Source: Ampullaceana balthica (taxonomy: Eukaryota; Mollusca; Gastropoda; Lymnaeidae). Taken from it: a stretch of 64,000 nucleotides of DNA. Position 1 is the stretch's first letter. Every line of letters starts with the position of its first letter. The notes below the pieces were generated by a model that saw nothing but the letters and a program-made list of their open reading frames with translations, was not told the DNA's origin and made no database searches. The position numbers were made by a program, and so were the translations under genes. Positions 36,242 through 47,503 of this stretch are shown one piece after another. The stretch spans positions 196,001 through 260,000 of the forward strand of contig CALYLW010000017.1 of the NCBI GenBank assembly GCA_944989445.1. The letters run 5' to 3'.

Positions 36242-36262
36242 CAGTATTTCTCAATTATTAGT
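36242..36262. mobile_element. Orphan hAT terminus
   Basis: CAGTATTTCTCAATTATT differs by one base from the left end at 1141. It is preceded by CTATAGTC, an nnnTAnnn-type flank. No matching right end was found downstream, so this is a remnant at best. Confidence 0.4.
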
Positions 36263-36570
36263 AGTACGAGCTGATTATTGCTGGCAGCTTTATTAGGTTG
36301 TTTACGTCATAAGACTAAGGGAAGATTTATTTTTTAAAATATTTTTAATTAAAAACCCCGAATCCTTTTTTTAAAAAAATTGTGGACTAAGTAAGATATA
36401 ATAGTGCGGCAATTATAAAAACTGATTTGTTTGACCACTAAACAGATAATGGAAACGAAAATCATTTGATGTGTGTTCATGGATATAGGGATGCATCTGC
36501 TTTCTTTTGTGGATATTTATTAAACAAGCGTCACAATACCTTATTTCCTTAGGATAATGTACATATAGGA

Positions 36571-37052
36571 TAATGCTCTCTGGCGATGTCGGTCTTTTTC
36601 TATGGTTGTGAGGCTTGGACGCTCACTGCAGACCTCCAAAGAAGAATCAATGCGCTGGAGATGAGATGTTTCAGAAAGATATTGAACATCCCCTACACAG
36701 CTCACATCACAAACGAAGCGGTCCGCAACACAATAAGTACTGTCATTGGCCCCTACGAGGACCTACTCACATCAATTAAAAAGAGGAAATTACGATGGTA
36801 CGGACACGTGACAAGAAATGGAGGTCTCGCAAAAACTATATTGCAAGGCACAGTCCAGTGAGGAAGGAAAAGAGGCAGACAAAAGAAAAGATGGGAGGAC
36901 GATATCAAAGAGTGGACCGGCCTGTCATTCAGCGACTCTCAAAGGGCAGCACAGGACCGGGACAAATGGCGTGTGTTAGTGAGCAGTTCACGATGGTGCC
37001 CCAACGACCCAACAACGCGTTAAGGGATAGTTCAAGTTCAATGTTCGTATGA
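36571..37052 (+). mobile_element. LINE 3' fragment (third LINE family)
   Basis: The open frame from 36574 encodes YGCEAWTLTADLQRRINALE, then MRCFRKILNIPY, then KKRKLRWYGHVTR, a short stop, and GRQKKRWEDDIKEWTGLSFS, ending at TAA 37020-37022. These are standard LINE ORF2 C-terminal motifs. It is 5'-truncated, upstream of which there is no RT palm. The 3' UTR is only a few dozen bases. Target duplications were not resolved. Confidence 0.82.
36574..37022 (+). pseudogene. LINE ORF2 C-terminal fragment with one TGA
   Basis: The frame is open except for TGA at 36859-36861. Past it the same frame continues with a basic GRKRGRQKKRWEDDIKEW stretch and DRDKWRVLVSSSRW, as expected for the end of such proteins. 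A single substitution therefore interrupts an otherwise intact 149-codon remnant. No start codon is expected, because the copy is 5'-truncated. It is not functional. Confidence 0.8.
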
Positions 37053-40000
37053 TAATATATTAACGATAAGTAACAAAAAGTTGGTGTACTTTTTTTTTAC
37101 GTTGCAATACCCAACAAAGAAACATTGTCCAACTAAACTAAAAACTATCTTTTTAGAGACAAATGATTGACGATTGTTATTATTATGCCATCTTTACAGT
37201 AACTAAGCGAGACGATGTTTCATGAAAATGGACCAACTGTCACCAACGAGTTAGAATTTATTTTGGGTCTTACCCATGTCCTTTCCAATGTCTCAGAAGT
37301 GAGATTTAAAAAAAAACCAGATGACGCAAACAATAACAAATGACCGAAACAATAACAAATGACGGAAACAATAACAAATGCGCCAGTCCGTTGTCTTCAG
37401 TATGAAATGAGGAAGAAATTTACGTCCACAATAATGGAATAATTTTTTTGTAAATTTAACCCGACGTTAAGATTTCAAGACATCGGCGACTTTGCAGTTG
37501 GTCGAGTTGATGGGTGTGGTCTAAATTGTGTGTGTCAGCGTTGTCAGGATGTGTGTGGGGGGGGGAGGGGGTGGGTGTATAATACACACATGTAGGCCAC
37601 ACATCCAGAAGTAATTCTCACATGTATAACACGGCAGAGATATGTAAATTACAGAGCTCTGTGGCCGTTGTCATGTCACAAGCTTTCGTCTGTGGTATTC
37701 TAGAACCTGTCCCCTCAAATCCACACCACACCAAAAAACCCAACCCCCCAAAAAATTTAACATATTTAAAATACTCAAATAAAAGACGGTCCCATGCCCT
37801 GAAAACATTATCGTATTGTTTTGTCCTATAAGAGAATGTCGTTCTGAGACGCATACAGACAGACACACGCACATTTGACAGATTTTTTCACAAGTTGTTA
37901 TTATGGCTCGTTCTGATAAAACAGCGGCAAGGCGGTTTTTAAAACATGAATCGTGTTGTTGTTTTTTTTCTCTGTGAGGCTGAGGTAACTGAGGACAGCA
38001 GGAAGGACAACGTCGATTTGAAAGATTTGTTCTGATGGCCATGTCCCTCCGGAGAGTACATTGAACATCAACTCCCCCCCCCCTCACCATACACACACCA
38101 ATGAAACCTGGTCATTTTTAAAAAAAATTATTACTATTATTTTAACACTTTGAAAAGAAGAACGAAAAATGTCAATTTTTACCTATACGACATTAATAAT
38201 CTCTCCCCAAAAAATCAGGGATTTTTACGTATTCCAATTTCGATTTTTTTAAAAAATTTAAATTTCTTGAAAAAGAAACGAAACAAATCTTTTGAAGTTA
38301 CTATTGGTTCATTGGTTCATTTCAATGTTTTTTTTTCATTCGACGAATATTTCAGCGATTTTAACTCTGGTTGAATCAATCAATAAATAAACTATAACGT
38401 TGGCTAGTATTATTTGCGCCAATGGAAATACACGCCATGTTGTGTAAGTACAGCTCTATACTGGAATAGTAACACAGTGCAAGCGTGTCACACGAGTACG
38501 GGAAGTTAACAATTGTCTAAATGTTAACATTAACATCTCACACACATTTTTGTGTACTTAAAATTTATAAAATAAATAGTTCTACTTTGGAAATGTTCAT
38601 GTTAATTAAAGCTGTAGAGTTTTATTTTTTAATATCTTTTTTTTTAAAATTAACAGACATTGTATTTCAGTAGGTGATTTAAAGGAGTGTATATGTTTGT
38701 GTGTTGTATGAGTTATGTGTGTGTGTGTCTGTGTGTCATGTGTGTCTTGTGTTCGTGTGTTGTTTTATGTGAGCGCGTGTGTGTGCGCGCGTGCGTGTGT
38801 GTGACGTGTGTGTTGTTTGTTCTATGTGGTGTGTGTGTGTGTGTGTGTGTTCGTGCGTATATATGTTGCGTTTGTTCTTTGTTGTATGTGTGTGTGTATG
38901 TGCGTGTGTGTGTATGTGTGTGTGTGAGTGTTCAGTTGTAGTGAGAAGCTAAGAAGGAAGGATTAGCTCTGTCGTTTAGTGGATGTTTGTCAACACCGGG
39001 GATAAAATCAGATCGATATGCGAACACCGGCTCTAATCACCCGGGCGGTGTTGTTTCCGAGATACGGGTATTATTTGCCGGTACTTCCGGTCTCTAATTG
39101 ACCGCGGTAATCCAGGTAGGGAGCACAAGGCGGTCCGGTCCCAACCCTCTTACCCCGTAGATCTGACTGCGAGGACAGGAGAAGATAATTGCAGAAGATG
39201 GTCGCCAGGCGGCAGCACCGCAGGAATGCAGATTTGTTTTCGGCTTACCATTGGCAACAGGAGCAGAGGACAATGGGGGTGTGGGGAGAAACGTAATCAG
39301 GGCATCTCAACAAATATGGGTACCCTTTTTGAATTATGCGTTGGAAAATTTGATTTCTGCGGTCAATTTTTTTAATTTTGAGAGCAGGTGGTAAATCGGA
39401 TTATATTCCCGAATGATTTTCTTTTAATAATTTCCTTTAAGGGTTCAGTATAAGCTTAGCTCTATGCTATCATTCTTATGACAACAATAATAATCATTTT
39501 AAAAATAATCAAAGAATAATATTTAAAATAACAATTTAAAAGACATAAAAAAATTATATAGTTTTCGTTAAATAGGTAAGTCGCCAAAATGTTGTTTCTG
39601 CCAAAGTCTGGTTCATTTCCCCTTTTTTTCCCTTCCGTATTCTGTCGTTACGTGATCGAAAATGGAAAATACAAAAAAATGCGAAGTTCAAACTGTGGGT
39701 CAAATAGAACGATCTAACACATTATATTTCTTAAATAACAATGTGTACGGTTTTTAAAGACTGGCAGGGTTATTAACGGTTTTAAGTTTAATAGCCACTG
39801 AGTCATAGAGTCATTGTATTCGTTACCTCTCGTGTACTGTCCCGACGACACATTAAAAAAGGTTCACCGAAAATCATTTGCAAGCCGTGATTGACTGAAA
39901 ATCGCGAACCTCCCCAAAAAGGGAGGCAGCTATAATAAATAGTTGACGTCACATTATACGACTCTCACTCGAATTTTTGCTGCATAAGAGTTGTTCGTTG

Positions 40001-40869
40001 TTTGAGCGTGGGGGAGCTTAAAGAAGCAAACCAAAATAGATCTGTTTAACGGAAGACAGGTATATAATTTTTTTAAAGAAAATTATTATCAAATGCGAGA
40101 GATAGATATTCGGTGACAGTTCAATGGTACGAGAAATTAAATGACGCGACCGTAACAGAAAAAAAGATGTGAAAGAAAGGTAGCGTGAAGGAAGTTAACG
40201 TGACGGTCACATATGCATATCGTGTCCGCTCTGCCCATTCTGACCTAATCTAAAAATTGCCTTTTAAATATATTTCCTAAACTTAACGATAATCGACTAC
40301 TTATCCCGAGTCTCCATGGACAATTGCTGTCTCTGTGCAAGGCGCCGCCACCGACTTAACTGTAAGCTTAAATATGTGCAGAGTACCAGCACCCGCCTCT
40401 TGTGTTAGAAACAGCGATTGTGATAAATATTGCTCCATTCGTTTTATCTTTGATTAATAACAGCTTTCGTGGTAACCGTCTGAGAAACGTATCTCTTGAA
40501 GAGTTTTGTTGGATCCACTCCTCCACCGTGGACCCCCGCCCAACACACGAAACCGTTCTAAAACTCTTCCATAATGCGAGCCATAAAAGAGGGCTAGTAT
40601 TATGGTTTATGGTAGTGGCGACCGTGGCGATGTCTTGGCCAAGGCTCGTGGAAATCAAGTCCCAATAAATCACAGATATATTACACTGGTTTGTGGGGTT
40701 GGTTTCCGCTCGTGAGTCTGATAAAAATGGGAAATTGTTTGTAGCAATTTTAAAAAAAAACAAAAAAACTACTCAATGAAGATTTCATGAATGTTTCACG
40801 AAACAAAACAGGATTTTAAGCTGAAAAGTTCCAAAGTTCTTGGATACATGAGTTGTAAAAAATCAGAAT
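37053..40869. other. Unassigned; GT tract and GC-richer block
   Basis: No gene. Contains a three-copy 20-bp repeat (37318-37380, ACAATAACAAATGACGGAA), the GT tract (38688-38938), and a GC-richer low-repeat block at 39000-39300 with TAATTGACCGCGGTAATCC that could be regulatory. GTTGACGTCAC near 39943 is a CRE-like site. Confidence 0.4.
38688..38938. repeat. (GT)n-rich microsatellite tract
   Basis: Imperfect GT runs interrupted by TGCGTG, CATGTG and TTGTTCT words. The Cys/Val open frame here is a translation of the repeat. Confidence 0.95.
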
Positions 40870-40877
40870 GACCATAA

Positions 40878-41076
40878 CAGAGCCGTCTTTACAACCATTT
40901 TGGGCCCCCGGGCAAAGAAATAGTGTTGGGCCCGTGGGCAAAGAAAGAGTGCGCAATCGCAGGAATAAAAAATAAATATACATAATATATATAAATAAAC
41001 ATAATCCCATGGGGCCCCTACGCTCGTGGGCCCCCGGGCAAATGCCCAACGGGCCTATGCGTTAAGACGGCCCTGC
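40878..41076. mobile_element. hAT-like MITE with target duplication GACCATAA
   Basis: A 199-bp element with ends CAGAGCCGTCTT and AAGACGGCCCTGC, flanked by identical 8-bp GACCATAA (40870-40877, 41077-41084). The interior has mirrored GGGCCCCCGGGCAAA and GGGCCCCCGGGCAAATGCCC blocks near both ends. There is no coding sequence. Confidence 0.8.
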
Positions 41077-41091
41077 GACCATAACATTGAG

Positions 41092-41545
41092 AACAGCTGT
41101 GCCGGGGCAATGAGTACAGCAGTGTCTAGAACCATAAGTACAAGGGCGTCTGAGAACAGAAGAACCGCTGTGTTTGAGACCATAATTAACACTCTGAGAA
41201 CAGAAGAACCCCTGTGCTTGATACCATAGGTAAAGTCTCTGAGAACAGAAGAATATCTGTGCTTGAGACCAGAAGTAACAGTCTCTGAGAACAGAAGAAT
41301 ATCTGTGCTTGAGACCAGAAGTAACAGTCTCTGAGAACAGAAGAATATCTGTGCTTGAGACCAGAAGTAACAGTCTCTGAGAACAGAAGAATATCTGTGC
41401 TTGAGACCAGAAGTAACAGTGTTCAAGACCGTGAAGAAGAACATCTGTTTTAAGACCACAAGTAACGATGACTTGGACCATACAGAAGAACCTCTATGCT
41501 TCAGACCAGAAGTAACAGCCTCTGAGAACAGAAGAACATCTTTCC
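41092..41545. repeat. 46-bp minisatellite, best preserved at 41235-41420
   Basis: Four near-identical copies of GTCTCTGAGAACAGAAGAAT plus ATCTGTGCTTGAGACCAGAAGTAACA (spacing 46), with diverged copies on both sides. Overlapping open frames on the minus strand are repeat translations. Confidence 0.94.
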
Positions 41546-43225
41546 TTGAGACTCTTAGTACTGAAGTACCACGATTTCTGCTGAATGTTTTGCTTAACTT
41601 TTATAGAAAAGTGATGCATTTTATATAATTTAAAACAATTGCTCTCGATGTAGATACGACTTTGAATACTAATGTTCCATGGTCTGGATTGTGTATAAAA
41701 TGATTTGATGCAATTAAGCTATTTTATGAGAAATAGTTACGGAACAATGAACTATTTATGAGAAATAGTCATGGAACCATACGGTAATTAAGAGAAATGG
41801 TTGAGGAATCATTAGCTATTTACAAGATATGGTTCCGAAAAATTAGCGCTTTACCAATTAAAAAAAAATTTAATGCAATATCGTAGCTTCCTGAAGTTTT
41901 CAATTGTCAGCACTGAAAACCCGCGGGCAAGCTTCATTTTGGTGTGGGTGGCGGGGTTTACACAAGGACCGAAATGTTCAACTTTCTGAGAATACTTCGT
42001 CAAAAAGTGAAGACCTACTCTAATACCCTTTTCCTAACACTACTCTACAGAACAATGGCCCAGGATCCGTGTGTGCTTTGGTCCGCGGGTTGAAATAAAG
42101 AAGGAATATGTCGTTCACTAAAACACAGTCACTGGGAAACAAGGGAGAACAGAGATCAATACAACAAGATATGAAGGGGGCGCAATCGCCGATGTTGGGT
42201 CTTTGTTGGAGAGATACGTCATTTCAGGGCGTGGATAGGCCTGAGTTTGTGACCGGAACGACGGAGCAGATCGGCGGTTCTCAATAATTTCATTGTCATA
42301 GTGGTTAGAGCAAGTTAAGAACTCGAGCCACAACAAACATCTAATTATGAGACTCACTTGACACGAGACTATGGTATATGTTAAATGAAATTTGTATCAA
42401 TCAAGCTTTCTTTTGTGTGTGTGTGTGTGTGTGTGCAGGAGATACTATTTTGGGGTACAGCGGATTCAGATGGAGTTATAACATAATGGTGATGAATGTA
42501 TTAGGGTACGATCTATGCTAAATCGAGACAAAACAAAGCAGAAAATGTGTCGGCTACCAGAATGCGTGTGTTTTAAAAATCAAACCAGCAAGAAAAAGCG
42601 GGTGGCTAAGCTGAAGAAACGTATCTGTGTAGAATAGAATGACTCAAGGCCAGTGAGAAATTGCATGAAGCCAATACATATTTAAAATTCTTGAATCTTG
42701 AAATCGGGGTTTAGTTGCTGAAAATAAGGCATCAGATATAACTAAATCACAGGGCATAAAAATAGCCTTGTAGACTTCATTTCACAACATATCAAATTCC
42801 AAATCTTAACTGAAATTTCATCACAATGTAATTGGCTTCAAAGATACTGTATTTAAACATCATTTTTAATGCGTGTAACCCTTATAAATAACAAAACGCG
42901 GAAACCAAATAAAATAACAAATACGTAAGAGGATTTAAAAAGAAATGGGATGGTACCTTATTTTTTATAATGACCATGGAGCTCAACGACTTATTCCTTT
43001 AGGACTCCCTGGTGTAGTCCAATCTGTGGCCCTGGGTTTTGTTGCTTTATTGGCGTTCAATAAAAACCCTCGTAAAACACACCAGCGCTCGTTTATCACG
43101 GCCTCAATATGGTAGATAAGAGGCGACCTTGACATTCTCTGGTTCAAGGGTCAGCACCAGAGGTGACATTTTACTGAGACGACTCTTATTGTGATGATAT
43201 TTTACGGATGCTATGGCTTATTCAA
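41546..43225. other. Unassigned AT-rich sequence
   Basis: No gene. 41725-41810 has about four loose copies of GAGAAATAGT(C)ATGGAACCAT, and a short (GT)n lies at 42414-42435. Confidence 0.45.
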
Positions 43226-43953
43226 AGTGATGGCATTATGTGGATACATCGGCTTTTATGTTGATGGCATTATATGGATATAACGGCTTTTATGTTGATG
43301 GCATTATATGGATATAACGGCTTTTATGTTGATGGCATTATATGGATACGACGGCTTTTATGTTGATGGCATTATATGGATATAACGGCTTTTATGTTGA
43401 TGGCATTATATGGATATAACGGCTTTTATGTTGATGGCATTATATGGATACGACGGCTTTTATGTTGATGGCATTATATGGATATAACGGCTTTTATGTT
43501 GATGGTATTATATGGATATAACGGCTTTTATATTGATGGCATTATATTTATACGACGGCTTTTATGTTGATGGCATTATATGGATATAACGGCTTTTATG
43601 TTGATGGCATTATATGGATACGACGGCTTTTATGTTGATGGCATTATATGGATATAACGGCTTTTATGTTGATGGCATTATATGGATACGACGGCTTTTA
43701 TGTTGATGGCATTATATGGATATAACGGCTTTAATGTTGATGGCATTATATGGATATTACGGCTTTTATGTTGATGGCATTATATGGATACGACGGCTTT
43801 TATGTTGATGGCATTATATGGATATAACGGCTTTTATGTTTATGGTATTATATGGATATAACGGATTTTATATTGATGGCATTATATGAATATAACGGCT
43901 TTTATGTTGATGGCATTATATGGATACAACGGCTTTTATAGGGATGGAATTAT
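43226..43953. repeat. 34-bp minisatellite, about 21 copies
   Basis: The unit is GGATATAACGGCTTTTATGT plus TGATGGCATTATAT. Two main variants, GATATAAC and GATACGAC, alternate, with GATACGAC recurring at 68- and 102-bp intervals, i.e. every two or three units. Confidence 0.97.
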
Positions 43954-44055
43954 TGAGTGCATGGGCTAAATTTCATCGCAGCATTTTCTGGACACAACGA
44001 TCACGGAGGTTGTGTTAAGTTTATCGCGATGTTATAGAGTAGGTGTTATAGAGTA

Positions 44056-44967
44056 CCGTAAATACTCGTTCTAAAGCCAACCGTTTTTTTGGGACAAAAT
44101 CGAGGGGGAAAAGTTGGGGGTCGGTTCGTGAGCGGGTCATAGGTGATTTCTGAAGGTATATTGAAGGTTGGTGTTGTTATTGTAGAACATCAAGGTCTAC
44201 ATTCTACAAGATTCGACTGCTCTACCAGAAGCTATAATCAATAATACATAATTTGCAATCTCTGTCACGTCTGTCATGTCTGTCCATGACGCTACTAATT
44301 TTAGAAAGCAGTGCACCAAATTACTGCACCAATGCATCAAAAGGTGTGCAAATTAAAGATGCGCCGAAAAAGTAGACGCCCTACAACCCCTATTATAAAA
44401 TACTTTTTGTGCATTTCAGAAAGTTTAATATTTCGTATTTATCAAACAAGGACAAGTTAGCTGGGCTTTTTAAAAAGGTGGGCGCCGTAGGCGCCCTAAA
44501 AAAAGTGCATTTTTCAAAATATATAGATTTCAGCTGAAAACTTCCGTCATTTTTGACGGGTAATACACTAGTCTATTATTAAATATCTGCACTTACCTTA
44601 TTTAATCATTTTATATATTTTTGTGAATGTTTTAATAAATTGTTTTACTAATTTTGTGTTCAACAACGAATTTCAATGTACGCCATTTCGCCACTGTTTA
44701 CCAAAGAATTGTTTTTTTTTAAATACCGGTAACTCTTGCCTAACAAAGAGCACAAAGACAAATATAGGTAGTACAAAGTAAACAATCATATGACCGATTT
44801 AGCTTGTAGTTTGTTTGTTTTTTTAAATGTGCACCATTTTGTTGAAGCTGTCCTATTATTTTTGAGGGGTTGGCTTGCGAGCGGGTTACACACTTTTAAT
44901 ACTTTTCTCTTCCAAAAGAGGGCGGGTCGGCTTATGAACGAACGGGCTCTAGAACGAGTATATACGG
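44056..44967. mobile_element. TA-flanked terminal-inverted-repeat transposon
   Basis: A 912-bp element with ends CCGTAAATACTCGTTCTAAA and, reading inward from the right, CCGTATATACTCGTTCTAGA (two mismatches over 23 bp). It is flanked by TA on both sides (44054-44055, 44968-44969). A TA duplication points to the Tc1/mariner/pogo superfamily. No transposase ORF remains. A Helitron 3' end is nested inside. Confidence 0.75.
44290..44571 (+). mobile_element. Helitron 3' end (copy 1)
   Basis: Ends in hairpin CCGTCATTTTTGACGG (44544-44559; 6-bp stem), then eight bases and CTAG (44568-44571), followed by T. A short hairpin shortly before CTRR, with insertion before a T, is the Helitron 3' signature. 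Also carries the palindrome GGGCGCCGTAGGCGCCC. Closely matches the minus-strand copy at 53050. The 5' end (TC) was not located; the left limit is where similarity fades. Confidence 0.7.
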
Positions 44968-45013
44968 TAGGTGTTATGGAGTAGGTGTTATAGCGTAGGT
45001 GTTATAGAGTAGG

Positions 45014-45645
45014 TTTCGAGAGAAGAAGCAACTGATGAAGGCTGGGGCTGGCTGGTGTGCAGAGTTTTTCTTCAACCGGTCCGGGTCCAGGTCCGGGTAT
45101 TTTTGGGAAGTCCTAGGGGTTGTCAAGCTGAATTTGATTTTTCGGCAGAATAATAGTTTTTAGAGTTGATATTTTGATTCCGGGCTGGAAGGACCCGAAG
45201 AAGGGGCTAAGAAATGTTAGGGAGTGGGAAAGGGGGTATTAGGTTGCCTCTCTAAACTGACTCCCTGAAATTATTTGTTAAATTCACTCACATAGAGTGT
45301 GCTTTTTTTTAATTTGTAAAGTGACAACTTACTCACAAATGGGTGTACCTGCGGTGATGTTATGATGAGGAAAAATTAAGTTAAATTTGAAAAAAAAATA
45401 AAAAAATTTGAAATTATTTTTTCAATTGTTTTACTTTCTTTGCAAAACCATTTTTTTCCTTTAAATAACAATCAAATTAGTCAAATTGCATTAATTCTCA
45501 AATGATACATTATTTTTAGCGACGTTGTGTGGGAGGAGTCCATGATCCATAGATTTAGAACCACTTCCCTCAAAATAAACGTATTCAACATCAGGAGTTT
45601 AGTGCTTCAATATTTGCGTGACTTTTGCTGGTCTGTTGTCTATAG
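45014..45645. other. Unassigned, no gene seen
   Basis: AT-rich with homopolymer runs. Nothing recognisable. Confidence 0.4.
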
Positions 45646-45831
45646 CAGTGCTTCTCAAACTTGTTAGTATGGCGGACCGGCAGGAATTTTTTCCATTGCA
45701 CCAGGGACCGGTGCACTATTTTCCCTGCACTGACAATTTTTTCGGTCCTTTTTTTGAGAACATCTGCGGACCGGCAGCGGATGGCCCAAGGACCGGCACC
45801 GGTCCGCGGACCACCACTTTGAGAAGCACTG
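45646..45831. mobile_element. hAT MITE (copy 3), perfect target duplication
   Basis: A 186-bp element with ends CAGTGCTTCTCAAACTTGTT and CACTTTGAGAAGCACTG, flanked by perfect GTCTATAG duplications (45638-45645, 45832-45839), fitting nnnTAnnn. The interior matches 25547-25733 closely (GGCGGACCGGCAGGAATTTT, GGACCGGCACCGGTC). Confidence 0.93.
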
Positions 45832-46325
45832 GTCTATAGAGCTTTTATTTTTTTTTAATTAAAGCGTTAAAAATATACTTTTTCAAACAAAAAAAATTAA
45901 CAATCATATCATCATTAGCGTTATGGTGATACCATCATACAATCATGACATCATACCCATCCTTCAGATACAACATTGGTTTCGTTTGTATTGTAAATAG
46001 AATTTGACTTTAAAACTTTAAGAAATTCATCTTTAGGCTATGACAAATTATGACGCAAAATCAACAGTAAGCACTTTTAGGGCTGTTCCGAAAAAGAAGA
46101 AGAAAAATGGGGAGGGATATTTAAAAGATAGCATTAACTTAACCACCAATCGATAGTCAGTTTCCTTTCTTATATTGTAAAAAAAAACAGGTGAAATGTA
46201 CGATCATTTTTAAATATATTTTGTATTCGTTCCATACATCCACATTTGATGAGAATAGATGAAAACAGACTATAATAAGCCTATAAAAGTGTGGCGTGAA
46301 AGTATTAAAAGTATAAAGATAAAGT

Positions 46326-46512
46326 CAGAGACGTCACTAGGGTTGGTTTCACCCAGTGCGGTAGGTCATGGTGCCATCCCCTCACGACTTACCCCATAGA
46401 CCTCCTCCGAATCTGCCCAAGTCCAAATAACGGGAGCATACAGAATTTTACCCTTTGGTGATGGTATCAACCGGTGCGGTCCGCACCCCCCTATCTGATT
46501 TTAAATTTTACC
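46326..46512. mobile_element. Probable MITE fragment starting CAGAGACGTCACTAGGG
   Basis: The left part CAGAGACGTCACTAGGGTTG leads into TTTCACCCAGTGCGG, and a similar TATCAACCGGTGCGGTCCGC occurs near 46475. Elements of this layout are widespread in animal genomes. A right inverted repeat was not found here. Confidence 0.4.
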
Positions 46513-46924
46513 CCCGTTATAAAAAATATAATTATTAACTGTATTAATTTCTTTGCGTAGGCTAAACTCTGTTTCTAATTTCTTAGCTGAAAAAAAATGT
46601 TTAAAATATTCAAAGAAAATTCGTTTCTCCAGAGCCCATTTCCAGCGATGTGTTAGACGCTCTCTAAAATCAGATTAAGGACAATTGTTTGCCGTTGTTT
46701 TGAGGGCAGGCGTTAAAACCAAAGATTGAACGCTTGTGGACGTAAATGTCCTTGACCTTTGAACCGAGGATCACCCCCCTAAAGGGGTTTTAATGAAGAC
46801 ACGTCAGGAGGTGAAGTGAAACTATTTTTGGTTTCAAGTTCTTCGAGTGCCTCGTGTAGCGATGGAAAGGTCAGATGGGATGGGAGATCGCCGAAAGAAT
46901 GAGAGAGAGAGAAGAAGGTATGTG

Positions 46925-46964
46925 TGTGGGGGGGGGAGGGGGTGGGTGGGTTGGGGGTGGAGGA
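46925..46964 (+). other. G-quadruplex-prone run
   Basis: Runs of 9, 5, 3, 3 and 5 G separated by 1-2 bases satisfy the standard four-tract G4 pattern on the plus strand. Confidence 0.6.
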
Positions 46965-47147
46965 AGATGACTAGACCGTGAATTTAGATCTTGTTTCTCG
47001 CATGTTTTGAGTTAAATGCATGCCTAACGAGCAGACAGTCGACTCATGTAATCTAAAAAAAATTGTTGTGCTATATTAGAAACAGCATTTCATATTCGTG
47101 GCAATCAAGACAATGTCACAGACAGCTAGGGTTCTTATACTTACGGC

Positions 47148-47361
47148 CAATGTTCCCTCTAAGTTTTCGCTGATTTAGGTGCACAAAAATAATCTCATGT
47201 GCGAAGTTGCACAGCATCCATTTCTATTGTGCAAATTTTAAATCCCACAAACATAGATAATTACCCTTTCAAAATTTTGCTGCGCGCTGTCTCGAACAGC
47301 TGTGCGGTGTCTGGAAGATAGCTGCGTGGGCGTGAAATTGCGCAGCTCAAAAGGAATATAG
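47148..47361. mobile_element. Diverged hAT element of the AATGTTCCCTCTAA type
   Basis: The left end CAATGTTCCCTCTAAG and right end GCGCAGCTCAAAAGGAATAT are diverged inverted repeats. Flanks CTTACGGC and CTTATGAC agree at 6 of 8 bases. The interior has repeated GCGCAGC/GTGCACAG-like words. Old and non-coding. Confidence 0.55.
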
Positions 47362-47503
47362 CTTATGACCCAACACTTAGAACCGGGAAATGACATTTAG
47401 CGAACACGCAAACACCTCAACTAAAGAACTTTTCATGGAATGGGAAAGAAAATTTGACGATCAGTAGGAAATTACCACTGAAGAGCAAATTACTTGACCA
47501 CTA

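Larger units (their letters stand above)
44028..45013. repeat. 15-bp minisatellite split by a transposon
   Basis: GTAGGTGTTATAGAG repeats occur at 44028-44055 and continue at 44968-45013. Sequence between them is the inserted element, so the array predates that insertion. Confidence 0.8.
45840..47139. other. Unassigned; diverged MITE and G-rich tract
   Basis: No gene. Contains a probable MITE fragment (46326-46512) and a G-rich run (46925-46964), listed separately. Confidence 0.4.

Noticed and set aside
38687..38941. Cys/Val-rich ORF that could look like a small secreted cysteine-rich peptide
   Set aside because: Composed almost wholly of GTGTGT translation. No signal peptide or cysteine framework independent of the repeat.
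41055..41481. Two overlapping ORFs of 134 and 139 codons, minus strand
   Set aside because: They arise from the 46-bp tandem repeat read in two frames.
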